In this document: positions 1-10,121 of the stretch, in pieces
Numbering within the stretch: position 1 is the stretch's first letter
Layout of the letters: the number at the start of each line of letters is the position of its first letter
Source of the DNA: Micromonospora sp. CCTCC AA 2012012
Lineage (GTDB): Bacteria; Actinomycetota; Actinomycetes; Mycobacteriales; Micromonosporaceae
Assembly: GCF_040499845.1 (NCBI RefSeq)
Contig: NZ_CP159342.1
Span: 5,704,001 to 5,768,000, forward strand
Direction of reading: 5' to 3'
Length of the DNA stretch: 64,000 nt
Notes under the pieces: model-generated
Seen by the model: only the letters and a program-made list of their open reading frames with translations
Told to the model about the DNA's origin: nothing
Database searches by the model: none
Made by a program: the position numbers and the translations under genes

Positions 1-96
1 GCCGGCTCGCTGAACTTCAACGGTTTCTACGGGTACGGCATCGTCGACGCGTACGCGGCGGTCAAGACCCCGCTGAAGCCGAACGCTCGCCCGTAA
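1..96 (+). CDS. Subtilase-like protein, C-terminal end only
   Basis: The window opens inside an open frame whose last 31 residues end in a segment YGYGIVDAYAAV before a TAA stop. In subtilisin-type (S8) peptidases a glycine-rich G-x-G-h-v-D/N-A-x-x-A-V segment is typical of the last helix of the catalytic domain, so I infer the 3' end of an S8 family gene. The catalytic residues lie outside the window, so this rests on one motif. A strong hairpin follows directly, marking the end of the transcript. Confidence 0.5.
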   Translation, partial: AGSLNFNGFYGYGIVDAYAAVKTPLKPNARP

Positions 97-104
97 CACC
101 ACCG

Positions 105-144
105 CGCAGGGCCCGGGTGACCGAGAGGTCACCCGGGCCCTGCG
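105..144. terminator. Perfect 16-bp hairpin terminator after the subtilase-like gene
   Basis: A perfect 16-bp GC-rich inverted repeat (105-120 with 129-144) encloses an 8-base loop nine bases after the stop codon. There is no long T-run, as is common for actinobacterial terminators. Confidence 0.8.
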
Positions 145-353
145 TCGTTACCCGGGGGATGGCAAGACGCGAAAAGTTGCCGATGGTAATCCCGTTGGGT
201 GGCCGCCCGGTTCGCCCTTTATAGAATTTGTGCAGGTCAGAGCGGTGTGCGGGACTGAAGGCCCTTCCGGTAGTGGCTCCGATCGACTTGGATGATTACT
301 GATAGTGATCGTCTGAGGTGGTCGTGGCGAGCGACCGCCGGGGAGGAGTAGCC

Positions 354-3300
354 ATGACCGACCGCACCGTCCGAAAGGTGACCATCCCGCAGCAGACCAC
401 CGCCGCCGCGGCGACCCTGGGCCCCGCCGACCCACCCGACTACTTCGGGACGACCCCCAACTACGCCAACAGCCCGCTGCCGGTGCTCGTGGGCGGCACC
501 GTCCAGGCCGGTACCGGCATCCGCAAGTTCGTCGACACGCTGCCCGGCCTCGGACCCACCAACGCCAACGACCTCGGCAACTATCTGCCCGTCGCGGTCC
601 CCGACACCATCAGCTACCCGGGGAGTGACTACTACGAGATCGGGCTCCAGCAGTACAGCCAGCAGGTGCACAAGGACCTGCCGCCCACCCGGATGCGCGG
701 CTTCAAGCAGCTCAACAACGGCACCGACGGGACCGGCCACAACACGATCGCCCCGCCCGCCAGGGTCTACTACCTCGGACCGGTGATCCGTGCCCGGCGG
801 GACCGGCCGATCCGGATCAAGCTGGTCAACCAGCTGCCGACCGGCGCGGCGGGGAAGCTCTTCCTCCCCGTCGACATCACCCTCTGCGGTGCCGGCACCG
901 GCCCGCTCAGCCCCACCGAGCTCTACACCCAGAACCGGTCGGTGCTGCACCTGCACGGCTCGGAGACCCAGTGGATCAGCGACGGCACCCCGTTGCAGTG
1001 GTTCACCCCCGCCGGTGAGGTCACGTCGTATCCCCGGGGTGCCGCCTACGCCAACGTGCCCGACATGCCGGACCCCGGGGCGGGCGCGGTCACGCTCTTC
1101 TTCCCGATGCAGCAGAGCGCGCGGATGATGTGGTTCCACGACCACACCGAGGGCACCACCCACCTCAACCCGTACAGCGGTCAGCTCGGGTTCCTCCTGC
1201 TCCAGGATCCGGTCGAGCGGCAACTCGTCGCCGACGGCGTGGTCCCCGCCGAGGAGATCCCGCTGGTCATCCAGGACAAGACCTTCGTCCCCGACCCGGC
1301 ACAACTCGCGGCGCAGGACCCCACCTGGGACACCGTCAACTGGGGTGGCAAGGGCAGCCTCTGGTATCCGCACGTCTACATGCCGAACCAGAACCCCTAC
1401 AACAGCGAGGGTGCCAACCCGATGGGCCGCTGGGACTACGGGCCCTGGTTCTGGCCGCCGTTCACCGGCATCGAACAGGGGCCGGTGCCGAACCCGTACT
1501 ACGGGCCCGACCGGCCGTGGGAGCCACCGGTGCAACCCGGCACCCCACTGCCCACCATCACCCCCGAGGCGTTCATGGACACGCCGATCGTGAACGGCTG
1601 CCCCTATCCGGTGCTCCAGGTGCAGCCCAAGGCGTACCGGTTCCGGATCCTCAACGCCTGCAACGACCGGACGCTCAACCTCCAGCTCTATCACGCCGCC
1701 TCGAACGGGACGATGTGGAACCCGGACGGAACCCTGCGCGACGGGGCCGCCGGCGAGGTGCCGATGGTCGAGGCCTGCCCCAACCCGGCATTCCCGCCCA
1801 CCTGGCCCACGGACGGCCGCGAGGGCGGCGTGCCCGCCCCGACGGCGGTCGGCCCGGACTGGATCCAGATCGGCAACGAGGGCGGGCTGCTCCCGGGCGT
1901 CGCGATCATCCCGCCGCAGCCGATCAACTACGAGTACGACCGTCGCTCGATCACCGTGCTGAACGTCTCCGACCACTCGCTGCTGCTCGGACCGGCCGAA
2001 CGGGCCGACGTGATCGTCGACTTCTCGACGGTGGCGCCCGGCTCGACGATCATCCTCTACAACGACGCGCCGGCCCCGATGCCGGCCTACGACACCCGGT
2101 ACGACTACTACACCGGCGACCCCGACCAGACCGACGTCGGCGGTGCACCCAGCACCCAGCCCGGGTACGGGCCGAACACCCGGACCATCCTCCAGTTCCG
2201 GGTGGTGGGCACGCCGGCCGCGCGGTTCGACCTGGCCCGCCTCCAGGCCCGGCTGCCGCAGGCGTACGGGCAGAGCCAGCCGAAGCCGATCGTGCCGGAG
2301 GAGGCGTACAACGCGGCGTTCGGCACCAGTTTCCCGAACACGTACGTCGCCATCCAGGACACCACCATCACCTTCACCCCGATGGGCGCGAGCAGCCCGG
2401 TCACCCTGGACCTCCAGCCCAAGGCGATCGTGGAGGAGTTCGACCCGGTCTACGGCCGGATGCTGCCCAACCTGGGGGTCGAGCTGCCGAAGACCAGCGC
2501 CTTCATCCAGACCTCCATCCCGCTGCCCTACATCAACCCACCGACCGAGATCCTCTACATGTCCAACCTGGCCACCCCGGTCGGCTCCACCGGTGACGGC
2601 ACCCAGCTCTGGAAGATCACCCACAACGGCGTCGACACGCATCCGGTCCACTTCCACTACTACAACGTGCAACTGGTCAACCGGGTCGGCTGGGACGGGA
2701 TGTACAAGCCGCCGGACGCCAACGAGCTGGGGTGGAAGAAGACCGTGCGGATGAACCCGCTGGAGGACGTCATCGTCGCCATGCGGCCCGCCCTGCCGGT
2801 GAACCTGCCGTTCAAGGTGGGCGACAGCGTCCGGCTGCTCGACCCCACCCAGGTCCCGGGGAGCAGCATGGGCTTCGCCCAGATCGACCCGGCCACCGGC
2901 GACCCCGCCACGGTCACCAACGTGCCCTACAACTTCGGTTGGGAGTACGTCTGGCACTGCCACATGGTCGACCACGAGGACTTTGACATGATGCGGCCGG
3001 TGGTGATCCGGGTGTCCCCCGGAGCGCCGACCAACCTCACCGCGACGGTCAATCCCGGCTCGGTCTCGGTGCCGCCCACCATCGTGCTGAACTGGACCAA
3101 CCCGGCCGGTCTCCCGGCTGCCACCCAGATCGTCGTCCAACGGGCCACCAACCCGTCCTTCACCGCCGGGCTGACGACCTTCACCCTCGGGCCCACCCTC
3201 AGCACCTTCACCGACCCCGGCGCGGTGCCCGGGGTGACCTACTACTACCGGGTCCGTCGCGAGAACAGCGCGAGCTATTCCGCCTGGTCGAACGTGGTCT

Positions 3301-3899
3301 CCGCCGTGATCAACCTGGCGGCGCCCACCGGCCTGACCGCAGTGCAGGCCGGGGGAACCCCGATCCGGGTCGTGCTCACCTGGACGCTGCGGTCCTACTC
3401 GACCGCCGTCGAGCTGCAACGGGCCACCGACCCGACCTTCACCGCGGGCCTGACCACCTTCACCCTCGCCGCCGGTGCCAGCACCTACACCGACACCTCG
3501 GTGGTCGCCGGGACCACCTACTACTACCGGGTCCGGACCACCTTCAACGGCGGAGCGTCCCCCTGGTCGAACGTGGCCTCGGTGGCCGTCTACGGAGCAC
3601 CGGCCGCGCCGACCAACCTGGCGGCCACGGCGATCCCGGTGGCGAACGGCACCGCCACGGTCAACCTCACCTGGCAGGAGAGCGCCACCAGTGTGGTGAA
3701 CGGTTTCACCCTCCAGCGGGCCACCAACGTGACCTTCACGGCCAACCTGGCCTCGATCCCGGTGCAGCCCGGAACGGTCCGGAGCTACAGCGACACCGGA
3801 CGGGCCCGATCCACCACCTACTACTACCGGATCCAGGCGTACAACGGGGTCGGTAGCAGCGCGTACAGCGGCATCATCGCCGTCACCACGCCGGCCTGA
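354..3899 (+). CDS. Multicopper oxidase (CotA-like) with C-terminal fibronectin type III repeats
   Basis: A 1181-residue copper oxidase, expected to oxidise phenolics, bilirubin-like substrates or metals with reduction of O2 to water. All four copper-binding motifs are visible: HLHG (about 199-202), WFHDH (260-264), HPVHFH (763-768) and HCHMVDHEDFDMM (868-880). The last is the T1/T2/T3 cluster typical of CotA/bilirubin-oxidase-type enzymes. After the cupredoxin domains, about 290 residues form three repeats with YYYR(V/I) strands and short APTNL-type linkers, matching fibronectin type III domains. ATG 354 has a good ribosome site (GAGGAG); an upstream in-frame start is less likely. No signal peptide or Tat motif is evident at the N-terminus, which is odd for a large FN3-bearing oxidase. 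Monocistronic; the specific substrate cannot be told. Confidence 0.93.
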   Translation: MTDRTVRKVTIPQQTTAAAATLGPADPPDYFGTTPNYANSPLPVLVGGTVQAGTGIRKFVDTLPGLGPTNANDLGNYLPVAVPDTISYPGSDYYEIGLQQYSQQVHKDLPPTRMRGFKQLNNGTDGTGHNTIAPPARVYYLGPVIRARRDRPIRIKLVNQLPTGAAGKLFLPVDITLCGAGTGPLSPTELYTQNRSVLHLHGSETQWISDGTPLQWFTPAGEVTSYPRGAAYANVPDMPDPGAGAVTLFFPMQQSARMMWFHDHTEGTTHLNPYSGQLGFLLLQDPVERQLVADGVVPAEEIPLVIQDKTFVPDPAQLAAQDPTWDTVNWGGKGSLWYPHVYMPNQNPYNSEGANPMGRWDYGPWFWPPFTGIEQGPVPNPYYGPDRPWEPPVQPGTPLPTITPEAFMDTPIVNGCPYPVLQVQPKAYRFRILNACNDRTLNLQLYHAASNGTMWNPDGTLRDGAAGEVPMVEACPNPAFPPTWPTDGREGGVPAPTAVGPDWIQIGNEGGLLPGVAIIPPQPINYEYDRRSITVLNVSDHSLLLGPAERADVIVDFSTVAPGSTIILYNDAPAPMPAYDTRYDYYTGDPDQTDVGGAPSTQPGYGPNTRTILQFRVVGTPAARFDLARLQARLPQAYGQSQPKPIVPEEAYNAAFGTSFPNTYVAIQDTTITFTPMGASSPVTLDLQPKAIVEEFDPVYGRMLPNLGVELPKTSAFIQTSIPLPYINPPTEILYMSNLATPVGSTGDGTQLWKITHNGVDTHPVHFHYYNVQLVNRVGWDGMYKPPDANELGWKKTVRMNPLEDVIVAMRPALPVNLPFKVGDSVRLLDPTQVPGSSMGFAQIDPATGDPATVTNVPYNFGWEYVWHCHMVDHEDFDMMRPVVIRVSPGAPTNLTATVNPGSVSVPPTIVLNWTNPAGLPAATQIVVQRATNPSFTAGLTTFTLGPTLSTFTDPGAVPGVTYYYRVRRENSASYSAWSNVVSAVINLAAPTGLTAVQAGGTPIRVVLTWTLRSYSTAVELQRATDPTFTAGLTTFTLAAGASTYTDTSVVAGTTYYYRVRTTFNGGASPWSNVASVAVYGAPAAPTNLAATAIPVANGTATVNLTWQESATSVVNGFTLQRATNVTFTANLASIPVQPGTVRSYSDTGRARSTTYYYRIQAYNGVGSSAYSGIIAVTTPA

Positions 3900-3988
3900 C
3901 CCGGCACCTGCCCGATCGGGGCGGCCACCGGTCGCGGGTGGTCGCCCCGCCCGTCCGCCGGCGCGACCGGCTGGTGGTGAGCCGGTCG

Positions 3989-4975
3989 TCACGGCCGCCA
4001 CCCGCCGGCCCGGAGCGCGGCGCACACCTCGGCCTGGACGGCGGGGAACTGCCGGCGCAGCCGGTGGTCGGTCACGGGCACCACCCGCCAACCCGCCCCG
4101 ACCAGCCCGTCCAGCGGCTCGCACCCGAGGGGCGGCCGGTCGGCGAGCGCCCGCCGCCCGGCGTCGTACTGGATCGCGACGCGGAACCGCGGCCACGCCA
4201 GGCCGGGGCGCAGCACCACGCCGGTGCCGAGCCGCACCGGATGCCGGGCGACCGGACGAGGCAGCCCGCCCAGCACGAGCCGGACGCGCAGGTGCGACTC
4301 CGCCGGCGATCCGGACGCCGGATCGGTCAGCCCGAAGACCCAGCCGGCCCGCCGGCTCCCGGGCCAACCGGCCCGCCGATCGGCCACCTCGGCGAGCTCG
4401 TCCCGCCCCAGGAGCCCTCGGCGCAACAGGGTGTCGACGATGCCGACCGCCCGGAACGGCTCGATCCACACGGCCGTCTCCCAGGCGCACTCCGCCGGAC
4501 CGGTGTGCGCAGGTCCGCCCGCGCCGGGGCTGCCCACCTCGGGGCTGCCCGCCCCGGGGCTGCCGGGGTAGCGCGCCGTCGACCGCCCGGCCGCGCCGCC
4601 GACCGGGAAGGTGGCCGGGGCGTGCCGGGGCGCGCCGAGGCGGTGCACCCGGAGCCCGGCCTGTGGGTCGACCCGGGTCGACCCGGTCACCAGCACGTGC
4701 ACGTCGTCGTCGAAGCCGGCGGCGTGCTCCACGCCGTGCAGGTGGGCCGCGGACGGACCGGCGATCAGGGTGCCCGGCGGCAGCCGGAGCAGGGCCGCCC
4801 GGCAGGCGAGGCGGTGATCGCGGTCGAGGCGGGCGTCGGCGTAGACGTCCTGCCGGAGGCGGAGCCAGGACGCGCCCCGGAGCTGGTGCCGGGTGAGCAA
4901 CCCGCGACGGACCACGTCCGATCCCCGGAAGACCTGCCCGGCCAACTCGGCCGGCCGATGCGGTGCAGGAGGCAT
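3989..4975 (-). CDS. AbiEi-antitoxin-like / DUF559-like protein
   Basis: A 328-residue protein of a type common in actinobacteria. The N-terminal third (RGSDVVRRGLLTRHQLR onward) resembles the winged-helix domain of AbiEi-type antitoxins. The C-terminal part has the order seen in DUF559/Vsr-fold proteins, where a strand ending in an acidic E-Y-D signature is followed by an arginine-rich helix. Here that signature reads FRVAIQYDAGRR, so the usual Glu is Gln, which could make a nuclease inactive. A low-complexity PGAGSPEVGSPGAGG insert sits mid-protein. No partner toxin gene lies beside it. ATG 4975 follows a purine-rich stretch; the frame runs open further upstream. Confidence 0.6.
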   Translation of the reverse strand: MPPAPHRPAELAGQVFRGSDVVRRGLLTRHQLRGASWLRLRQDVYADARLDRDHRLACRAALLRLPPGTLIAGPSAAHLHGVEHAAGFDDDVHVLVTGSTRVDPQAGLRVHRLGAPRHAPATFPVGGAAGRSTARYPGSPGAGSPEVGSPGAGGPAHTGPAECAWETAVWIEPFRAVGIVDTLLRRGLLGRDELAEVADRRAGWPGSRRAGWVFGLTDPASGSPAESHLRVRLVLGGLPRPVARHPVRLGTGVVLRPGLAWPRFRVAIQYDAGRRALADRPPLGCEPLDGLVGAGWRVVPVTDHRLRRQFPAVQAEVCAALRAGGWRP

Positions 4976-5121
4976 GCCGACAGCCTGGCCGCACCGGACC
5001 GACCGGGAACACCCCTGTGGACAACCGCAGCCCGCCGCTGCGGCGTGCCCTGTGGACAACCGCCTGACCAGCTCCGCCTTGTGATAACGGGGGCGGGTGG
5101 CGACGGGAGCGGAACGCCGGG

Positions 5122-5790
5122 TCAGGCCAGGGCGGTGGCGATGGCGGAGGCGGCGGTGGTGACCTGGGCGCCGACCAGGTCGACGTCGAGCGGGGAGAGG
5201 GAGACCACGCCGACGCTCGCCTCCAACCCGGGCACCCCGAGCACCGGCGCGGCCACCCCGTACGCCCCGGACTCCAGCTCCCCGGCGGTGCTCACCGGGC
5301 CGGCGGCGCCGGACCGGCCGGCGAGGATGGCCCGCCCCGCCGCCCCGCGCTCCAACGGATGCCGGGACCCCGTCCGGTACGCCACGTGGAACGCCGTCCA
5401 GCTCGGCTCCACCACCGCCAGGGCGACCCCCTCGCCGCCCTCCACGACGGTGAGGTGCGCGGTCGCCCCGGCCTGCTCGGCCAGTCGCCGCAGGGCGGGC
5501 AGCGCCCCCTCGGCCAGCAGCGGCTGGGCGCGCCGGGCCAGGTGCAGCACGCCGGCGCCGAGGCGCAGCCGGCCCCCGCCGTCGCGGCGGAGCATGCCGT
5601 GCCCGGTCAGCGCGCCGACCAGCCGGTAGACGGCGGCCCGTCCGATGCCCAGCCGGTTCGCCGCCTCGGTGACGGTCAGTCCGCCGGGCGCGTCCGCGAC
5701 CAGGTGCAGCAGGCGCAGCCCCCGGTCCAGGGTCTGCGCCGTCTCGCCGCCGCGTACCGCCGCCCCGTCCGCACCCGCCGCCGTGTCCAC
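5122..5790 (-). CDS. IclR family transcriptional regulator
   Basis: 222 residues with an N-terminal winged helix-turn-helix (LTVTEAANRLGIGRAAVYRL, about 39-58) followed by an IclR effector-binding domain of usual length. The start has the IclR-type lead-in QTLDRGLRLLHLVADAPGG. It diverges from cysS with only 63 bp between the starts, so it could affect cysS transcription, but no operator is obvious. No catabolic genes lie nearby, so the ligand is unknown. Confidence 0.9.
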   Translation of the reverse strand: MDTAAGADGAAVRGGETAQTLDRGLRLLHLVADAPGGLTVTEAANRLGIGRAAVYRLVGALTGHGMLRRDGGGRLRLGAGVLHLARRAQPLLAEGALPALRRLAEQAGATAHLTVVEGGEGVALAVVEPSWTAFHVAYRTGSRHPLERGAAGRAILAGRSGAAGPVSTAGELESGAYGVAAPVLGVPGLEASVGVVSLSPLDVDLVGAQVTTAASAIATALA

Positions 5791-5853
5791 AGCACGCAGC
5801 GTACGACCCGGCTCCGGCCAACCCCGAAAAGCACGGACGGCTACCCTTGTACG

Positions 5854-7269
5854 GTGACGCTACGCCTGTATGACACCGCCACCCGATCGGTGCGGGACTT
5901 CGTCCCGCGGGAAGCCGGCAAGGTGGGGGTCTACCTGTGTGGTCTCACCCTCCAGGCCCCGCCGCACATCGGTCACCTTCGCTCCGGCGTCAACTACGAC
6001 GTGCTGCGCCGCTGGCTGCTCGCCGCCGGTTTCGAGGTCACCTTCATCCGCAACGTGACCGACATCGACGACAAGATCCTGGTCAAGGCGATGGAGCAGG
6101 GGCGACCCTTCTGGTCGATCGCCTATGAGAACGAGCTGGTCCTCGCCGAGTCGTACCGGGCGCTGAACGTGCTGCCGCCGACGTACGAGCCGCGCGCCAC
6201 CGGGCACATCCCGGAGATGCACCAGCTGATCGCCCGGCTGATCGAGACGGGGCACGCCTACCCGGCCACCGACGGCTCCGGCGACGTCTACTTCGACGTG
6301 GCCTCCTGGCCGGCGTACGGGTCGCTGTCGGGCCAGTCGCCGGAGGACATGCAGTCCGCCGGGGACGCCCCCGAGCGGGGCAAGCGTGACCCGCGGGACT
6401 TCGCCCTGTGGAAGGGCGCCAAGCCCGACGAGCCGGCCGACGCCTACTGGCCGTCGCCGTGGGGTCGCGGCCGGCCCGGCTGGCACATCGAGTGCTCGGC
6501 GATGTGCTGGCGTTACCTGGGCGCCGAGTTCGACATCCACGGCGGCGGGCTCGACCTGACCTTCCCGCACCACGAGAACGAGATCGCCCAGTCCCAGGCC
6601 GCCGACCTGCCCTTCGCCCGCTGGTGGGTGCACCACGGGCTGCTCAGCATCGGTGGCGCCAAGATGGGCAAGTCGCTGGGGAACGCCCTCGACCTGACCT
6701 ACGTGGCCTCGCTCGGGGTGCGGCCGGTGGAGCTGCGCTACTACTACGCCGCCGCCCACTACCGGTCCCGCATCGACTACTCGGAGGACTCGCTGCGGGA
6801 GTCCGCCGTCGCGTACCGGCGGATCGAGGGCTTCGTGCAGCGGGCCGCCGAACGCGTCGGCGCCGGGCAGCTCGGCGAACTGCCGTCGGGCTTCGTGGCG
6901 GCGATGGAGGACGACCTCAACACCTCCGCCGCGCTCGCCGTGCTGCACGAGGTGATCCGGGACGGCAACACCGCGCTGACCACCGGCGACGATGTGACCG
7001 TCCGCACGACTCTGGCCGCCGCCCGCGCGATGCTGGATATCCTCGGTGTCGACCCCCTCGACCCGGCGTGGACCGGTGGTGGCCGCGCCGACGACCTGCG
7101 CGGTGTGGTGGACTCCCTGATCGCGCTGGCCCTGGAGCAGCGCGCACAGGCCCGCGGCCGCAAGGACTGGGCCGCCGCGGACGCCGTGCGCGACCAGCTC
7201 AAACAGGCCGGCGTGGTCGTCGAGGACACCCCCCAGGGCCCCCGTTGGACTATTGGAGAGCAGGACTGA
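5854..7269 (+). CDS. cysS: Cysteine--tRNA ligase
   Basis: Charges tRNA-Cys with cysteine in the cytoplasm. The 471-residue protein has the class I HIGH signature (PPHIGHLRS), the KMSKS equivalent KMGKS, and the zinc-binding pieces of CysRS (CGLT near the N-terminus, WHIECSAM, and [11 protein letters not shown]). The GTG start at 5854 leads directly into the usual LRLYDT beginning. The CysRS CGPT motif reads CGLTLQAPP, a minor departure. Its stop overlaps the next start (TGATG), so it is translationally coupled to rlmB, the common actinobacterial arrangement. Confidence 0.97.
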   Translation: MTLRLYDTATRSVRDFVPREAGKVGVYLCGLTLQAPPHIGHLRSGVNYDVLRRWLLAAGFEVTFIRNVTDIDDKILVKAMEQGRPFWSIAYENELVLAESYRALNVLPPTYEPRATGHIPEMHQLIARLIETGHAYPATDGSGDVYFDVASWPAYGSLSGQSPEDMQSAGDAPERGKRDPRDFALWKGAKPDEPADAYWPSPWGRGRPGWHIECSAMCWRYLGAEFDIHGGGLDLTFPHHENEIAQSQAADLPFARWWVHHGLLSIGGAKMGKSLGNALDLTYVASLGVRPVELRYYYAAAHYRSRIDYSEDSLRESAVAYRRIEGFVQRAAERVGAGQLGELPSGFVAAMEDDLNTSAALAVLHEVIRDGNTALTTGDDVTVRTTLAAARAMLDILGVDPLDPAWTGGGRADDLRGVVDSLIALALEQRAQARGRKDWAAADAVRDQLKQAGVVVEDTPQGPRWTIGEQD

Positions 7270-8396
7270 TGGCCGGCAACTCGCAGCGCCGTGGCCGGCG
7301 ACTGACGCCGAAGGCGGGTGCCCCGAAGGGCTCCGGAGGCAAGAACAAGGACTCGCTCGCCGGGCGCGGCAGGACCCTGCCCGCCGACGAGCGCCCCTGG
7401 CACAAGGCGTACTCGGGCACCGAGAAGCTGCCCCAGCGCACCGCCTGGAAGCAGGACAAGGAGCGCCGCGCGGCGGCCGAGGAGGGGCGTGCCCCCAAGA
7501 TCGGACAGCCGGGCAGCAAGGACACCACCTGGGGCAAGGGCACCAAGGGGGTCGCCCCGACCCGGGGTGGCGGCGGCGGCCGGGGCGGCAAGCCCACCGG
7601 CCGCTCGGGTCCGCGGGTCGCGCCGGGACGCAAGTCCAACCCGGCCAAGGACACCCCGGAGCTGCTGGTCGGCCGGAACCCGGTGCTGGAGTCGCTGCGC
7701 GCGCAGGTGCCGGCGACGGCGCTCTACACCGCGCAGGGCATCGACGCCGACGACCGGGTCAACGAGATCGTCCGGACCGCCGCCGACCGGGGCATCGCGA
7801 TCCTGGAGATCAGCCGGGCCGAGTTGGACCGGATGACCGGCGGCGTGCTGCACCAGGGCGTCGGCCTCCAGGTGCCGCCGTTCGCGTACGAGCCGTTCGA
7901 GGACCTGATGGCCGCCGCGCTGGAGCAGGCCGCCCCGCTGCTGGTCGCGCTGGACGGGGTCACCGACCCGCGCAACCTGGGCGCGGTCATCCGCTCCGCC
8001 GCCGCGTTCGGCGCGCAGGGTGTCTTCGTACCCGAGCGGCGGGCCGCCGGGATCACCGCGACCGCCTGGCGGACCAGTGCCGGCGCGGCCGCGCGGGTGC
8101 CGGTCGCCCAGGTCACCAACCTGACCCGGTCGCTGAAGGCGTGCCGGGACGCCGGGTTCATGGTGGTCGGGCTGGACGCCGACGGCGACACCGACCTCTA
8201 CGACCTGGAGGCCGCGGTCGGGCCGCTGGTCGTGGTGGTCGGCTCCGAGGGGCGCGGCCTGTCCCGCCTGGTCGGCGAGACCTGCGACCTCACCGTCAGC
8301 ATCCCGATGGTCTCCGACGTCGAGTCGCTCAACGCCAGCGTCGCCGCCGCGGTGACCCTCGCCGAGGTCGCCCGCCGCCGGGCCGTCGAGGCCTGA
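7269..8396 (+). CDS. rlmB: 23S rRNA (guanosine-2'-O-)-methyltransferase RlmB (TrmH family)
   Basis: A SPOUT-fold methyltransferase expected to 2'-O-methylate a guanosine of 23S rRNA with S-adenosylmethionine. The first ~120 residues are a basic, glycine-rich, disordered extension usual in actinobacterial members. Then come an RNA-binding region ([12 protein letters not shown]) and the knotted catalytic domain with [29 protein letters not shown] and [18 protein letters not shown], which are SpoU motifs 1-3. The start overlaps the cysS stop by one base. The exact G position modified is not readable from sequence. Confidence 0.93.
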   Translation: MAGNSQRRGRRLTPKAGAPKGSGGKNKDSLAGRGRTLPADERPWHKAYSGTEKLPQRTAWKQDKERRAAAEEGRAPKIGQPGSKDTTWGKGTKGVAPTRGGGGGRGGKPTGRSGPRVAPGRKSNPAKDTPELLVGRNPVLESLRAQVPATALYTAQGIDADDRVNEIVRTAADRGIAILEISRAELDRMTGGVLHQGVGLQVPPFAYEPFEDLMAAALEQAAPLLVALDGVTDPRNLGAVIRSAAAFGAQGVFVPERRAAGITATAWRTSAGAAARVPVAQVTNLTRSLKACRDAGFMVVGLDADGDTDLYDLEAAVGPLVVVVGSEGRGLSRLVGETCDLTVSIPMVSDVESLNASVAAAVTLAEVARRRAVEA

Positions 8397-8414
8397 CCCC
8401 GCACGAGACACGAA

Positions 8415-8448
8415 AAAGGGGCGGTCCGCCGAAGCGGGCCGCCCCTTT
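8415..8448. terminator. Bidirectional terminator between rlmB and the convergent ABC ATPase gene
   Basis: A stable hairpin whose stem begins AAAGGGGCGG and closes with the complementary CCGCCCCTTT lies between two convergent genes, with A-rich and T-rich edges that allow termination on both strands. Confidence 0.85.
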
Positions 8449-8457
8449 CTGCGTACG

Positions 8458-9549
<1,092 letters not shown>

Positions 9550-9911
9550 GATGGAGCGCTTCCTTTCACCGGCAGGAACGTGCCGGACGATCCGAGTGAA
9601 GGAGCGACCGGCACCCGTGGTGCCGGTCAGCGGACGTCACCCGGGCAGCCGAGGCCGACCGGAGTGTCGTCCGTGTCACTGCACGGTAAACGGGTTTTCC
9701 GTACCTGCCAAGGCGGGGAACACGGGGTGGGACGGACGGCATACGCATTTCGGTCAGCCGGGCACTCCCGGGCATCAATCCCCACAGTCCCCAGTCGATC
9801 CCGGGGACGATCCGTCGGCAGGCGGTCGGTAAATTGACGTTTCCCGTGCTCGGGAGGCCTGCCGAGCGGGAAATCCGGACGTCAGTCGCTATGCTGACGA
9901 CGACGCCGCAC
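9550..9911. other. 362-bp non-coding region between the ABC ATPase and tRNA-Thr
   Basis: Holds the promoter and leader of the leftward ATPase gene and the promoter of the rightward tRNA. I see no open frame with a credible ribosome site and no strong palindrome. Purine-rich sequence immediately before the ATPase start (GGAAGCGCTCC on the minus strand) is its ribosome site. Confidence 0.5.
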
Positions 9912-9985
9912 GCCCCTGTAGCTCAGCTGGCCAGAGCACTCGCCTTGTAAGCGAGATGTCGCCGGTTCGATCCCGGCCGGGGGCT
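9912..9985 (+). tRNA. tRNA-Thr (anticodon TGT)
   Basis: A 74-nt cloverleaf: acceptor stem GCCCCTG pairing with CGGGGGC (one G-T), D-arm GCTC..GAGC, anticodon stem CTCGC/GCGAG with loop CTTGTAA giving anticodon TGT, T-arm CCGG-TTCGATC-CCGG, and discriminator T. No encoded CCA. The gene is intact and its 3' part from 9944 is the left core of the integrated element, so integration preserved the tRNA. Confidence 0.95.
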
Positions 9986-9986
9986 C
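9944..9986 (+). repeat. attL core: 43-bp direct repeat in the tRNA-Thr 3' half
   Basis: Identical over 43 bases to 52329-52371, spanning the anticodon loop to one base past the tRNA end. The integrase gene begins about 130 bp to its right. The two copies bound the 42.4-kb element. Confidence 0.95.
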
Positions 9987-10035
9987 TATATCCGCTCCAC
10001 CTGCGCAAACGTCGGTAAGCCTCGACAAGAGGAGT

Positions 10036-10066
10036 ACCGAACGATGCTCAAAGACCAATCGCTTAT
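10036..10066 (+). repeat. Candidate left integrase arm sites
   Basis: Two 14-bp words, ACCGAACGATGCTC (10036-10049) and GACCAATCGCTTAT (10053-10066), recur each with one mismatch at 52303-52316 and 52251-52264 on the other side of the element, in the same orientation. Their position beside the cores suggests arm-type binding sites of the tyrosine integrase or excisionase. Confidence 0.55.
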
Positions 10067-10121
10067 GGCCGCTGACCTGGTGTCACCCAGGCAGCGGGCG
10101 CGGGCACGGTGGATCGCATGA
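10044..10121 (+). CDS. 25-residue leader peptide coupled to the integrase
   Basis: A very short frame starting ATG after GAGGAG and ending TGA at 10119-10121, where the stop overlaps the integrase ATG (ATGA). That spacing is typical of translational coupling and would set integrase output. It also overlaps the candidate arm sites, so integrase binding could shut off its own leader. Not similar to anything I recognise; it could equally be non-translated leader. Confidence 0.3.
   Translation: MLKDQSLMAADLVSPRQRARARWIA

Noticed and set aside
237..5024. Very long open frame on the minus strand opposite the multicopper oxidase and DUF559-like genes
   Set aside because: A high-GC shadow: its translation is Arg/Gly/Pro-rich without domains, whereas the opposite strand encodes clear copper-oxidase motifs.
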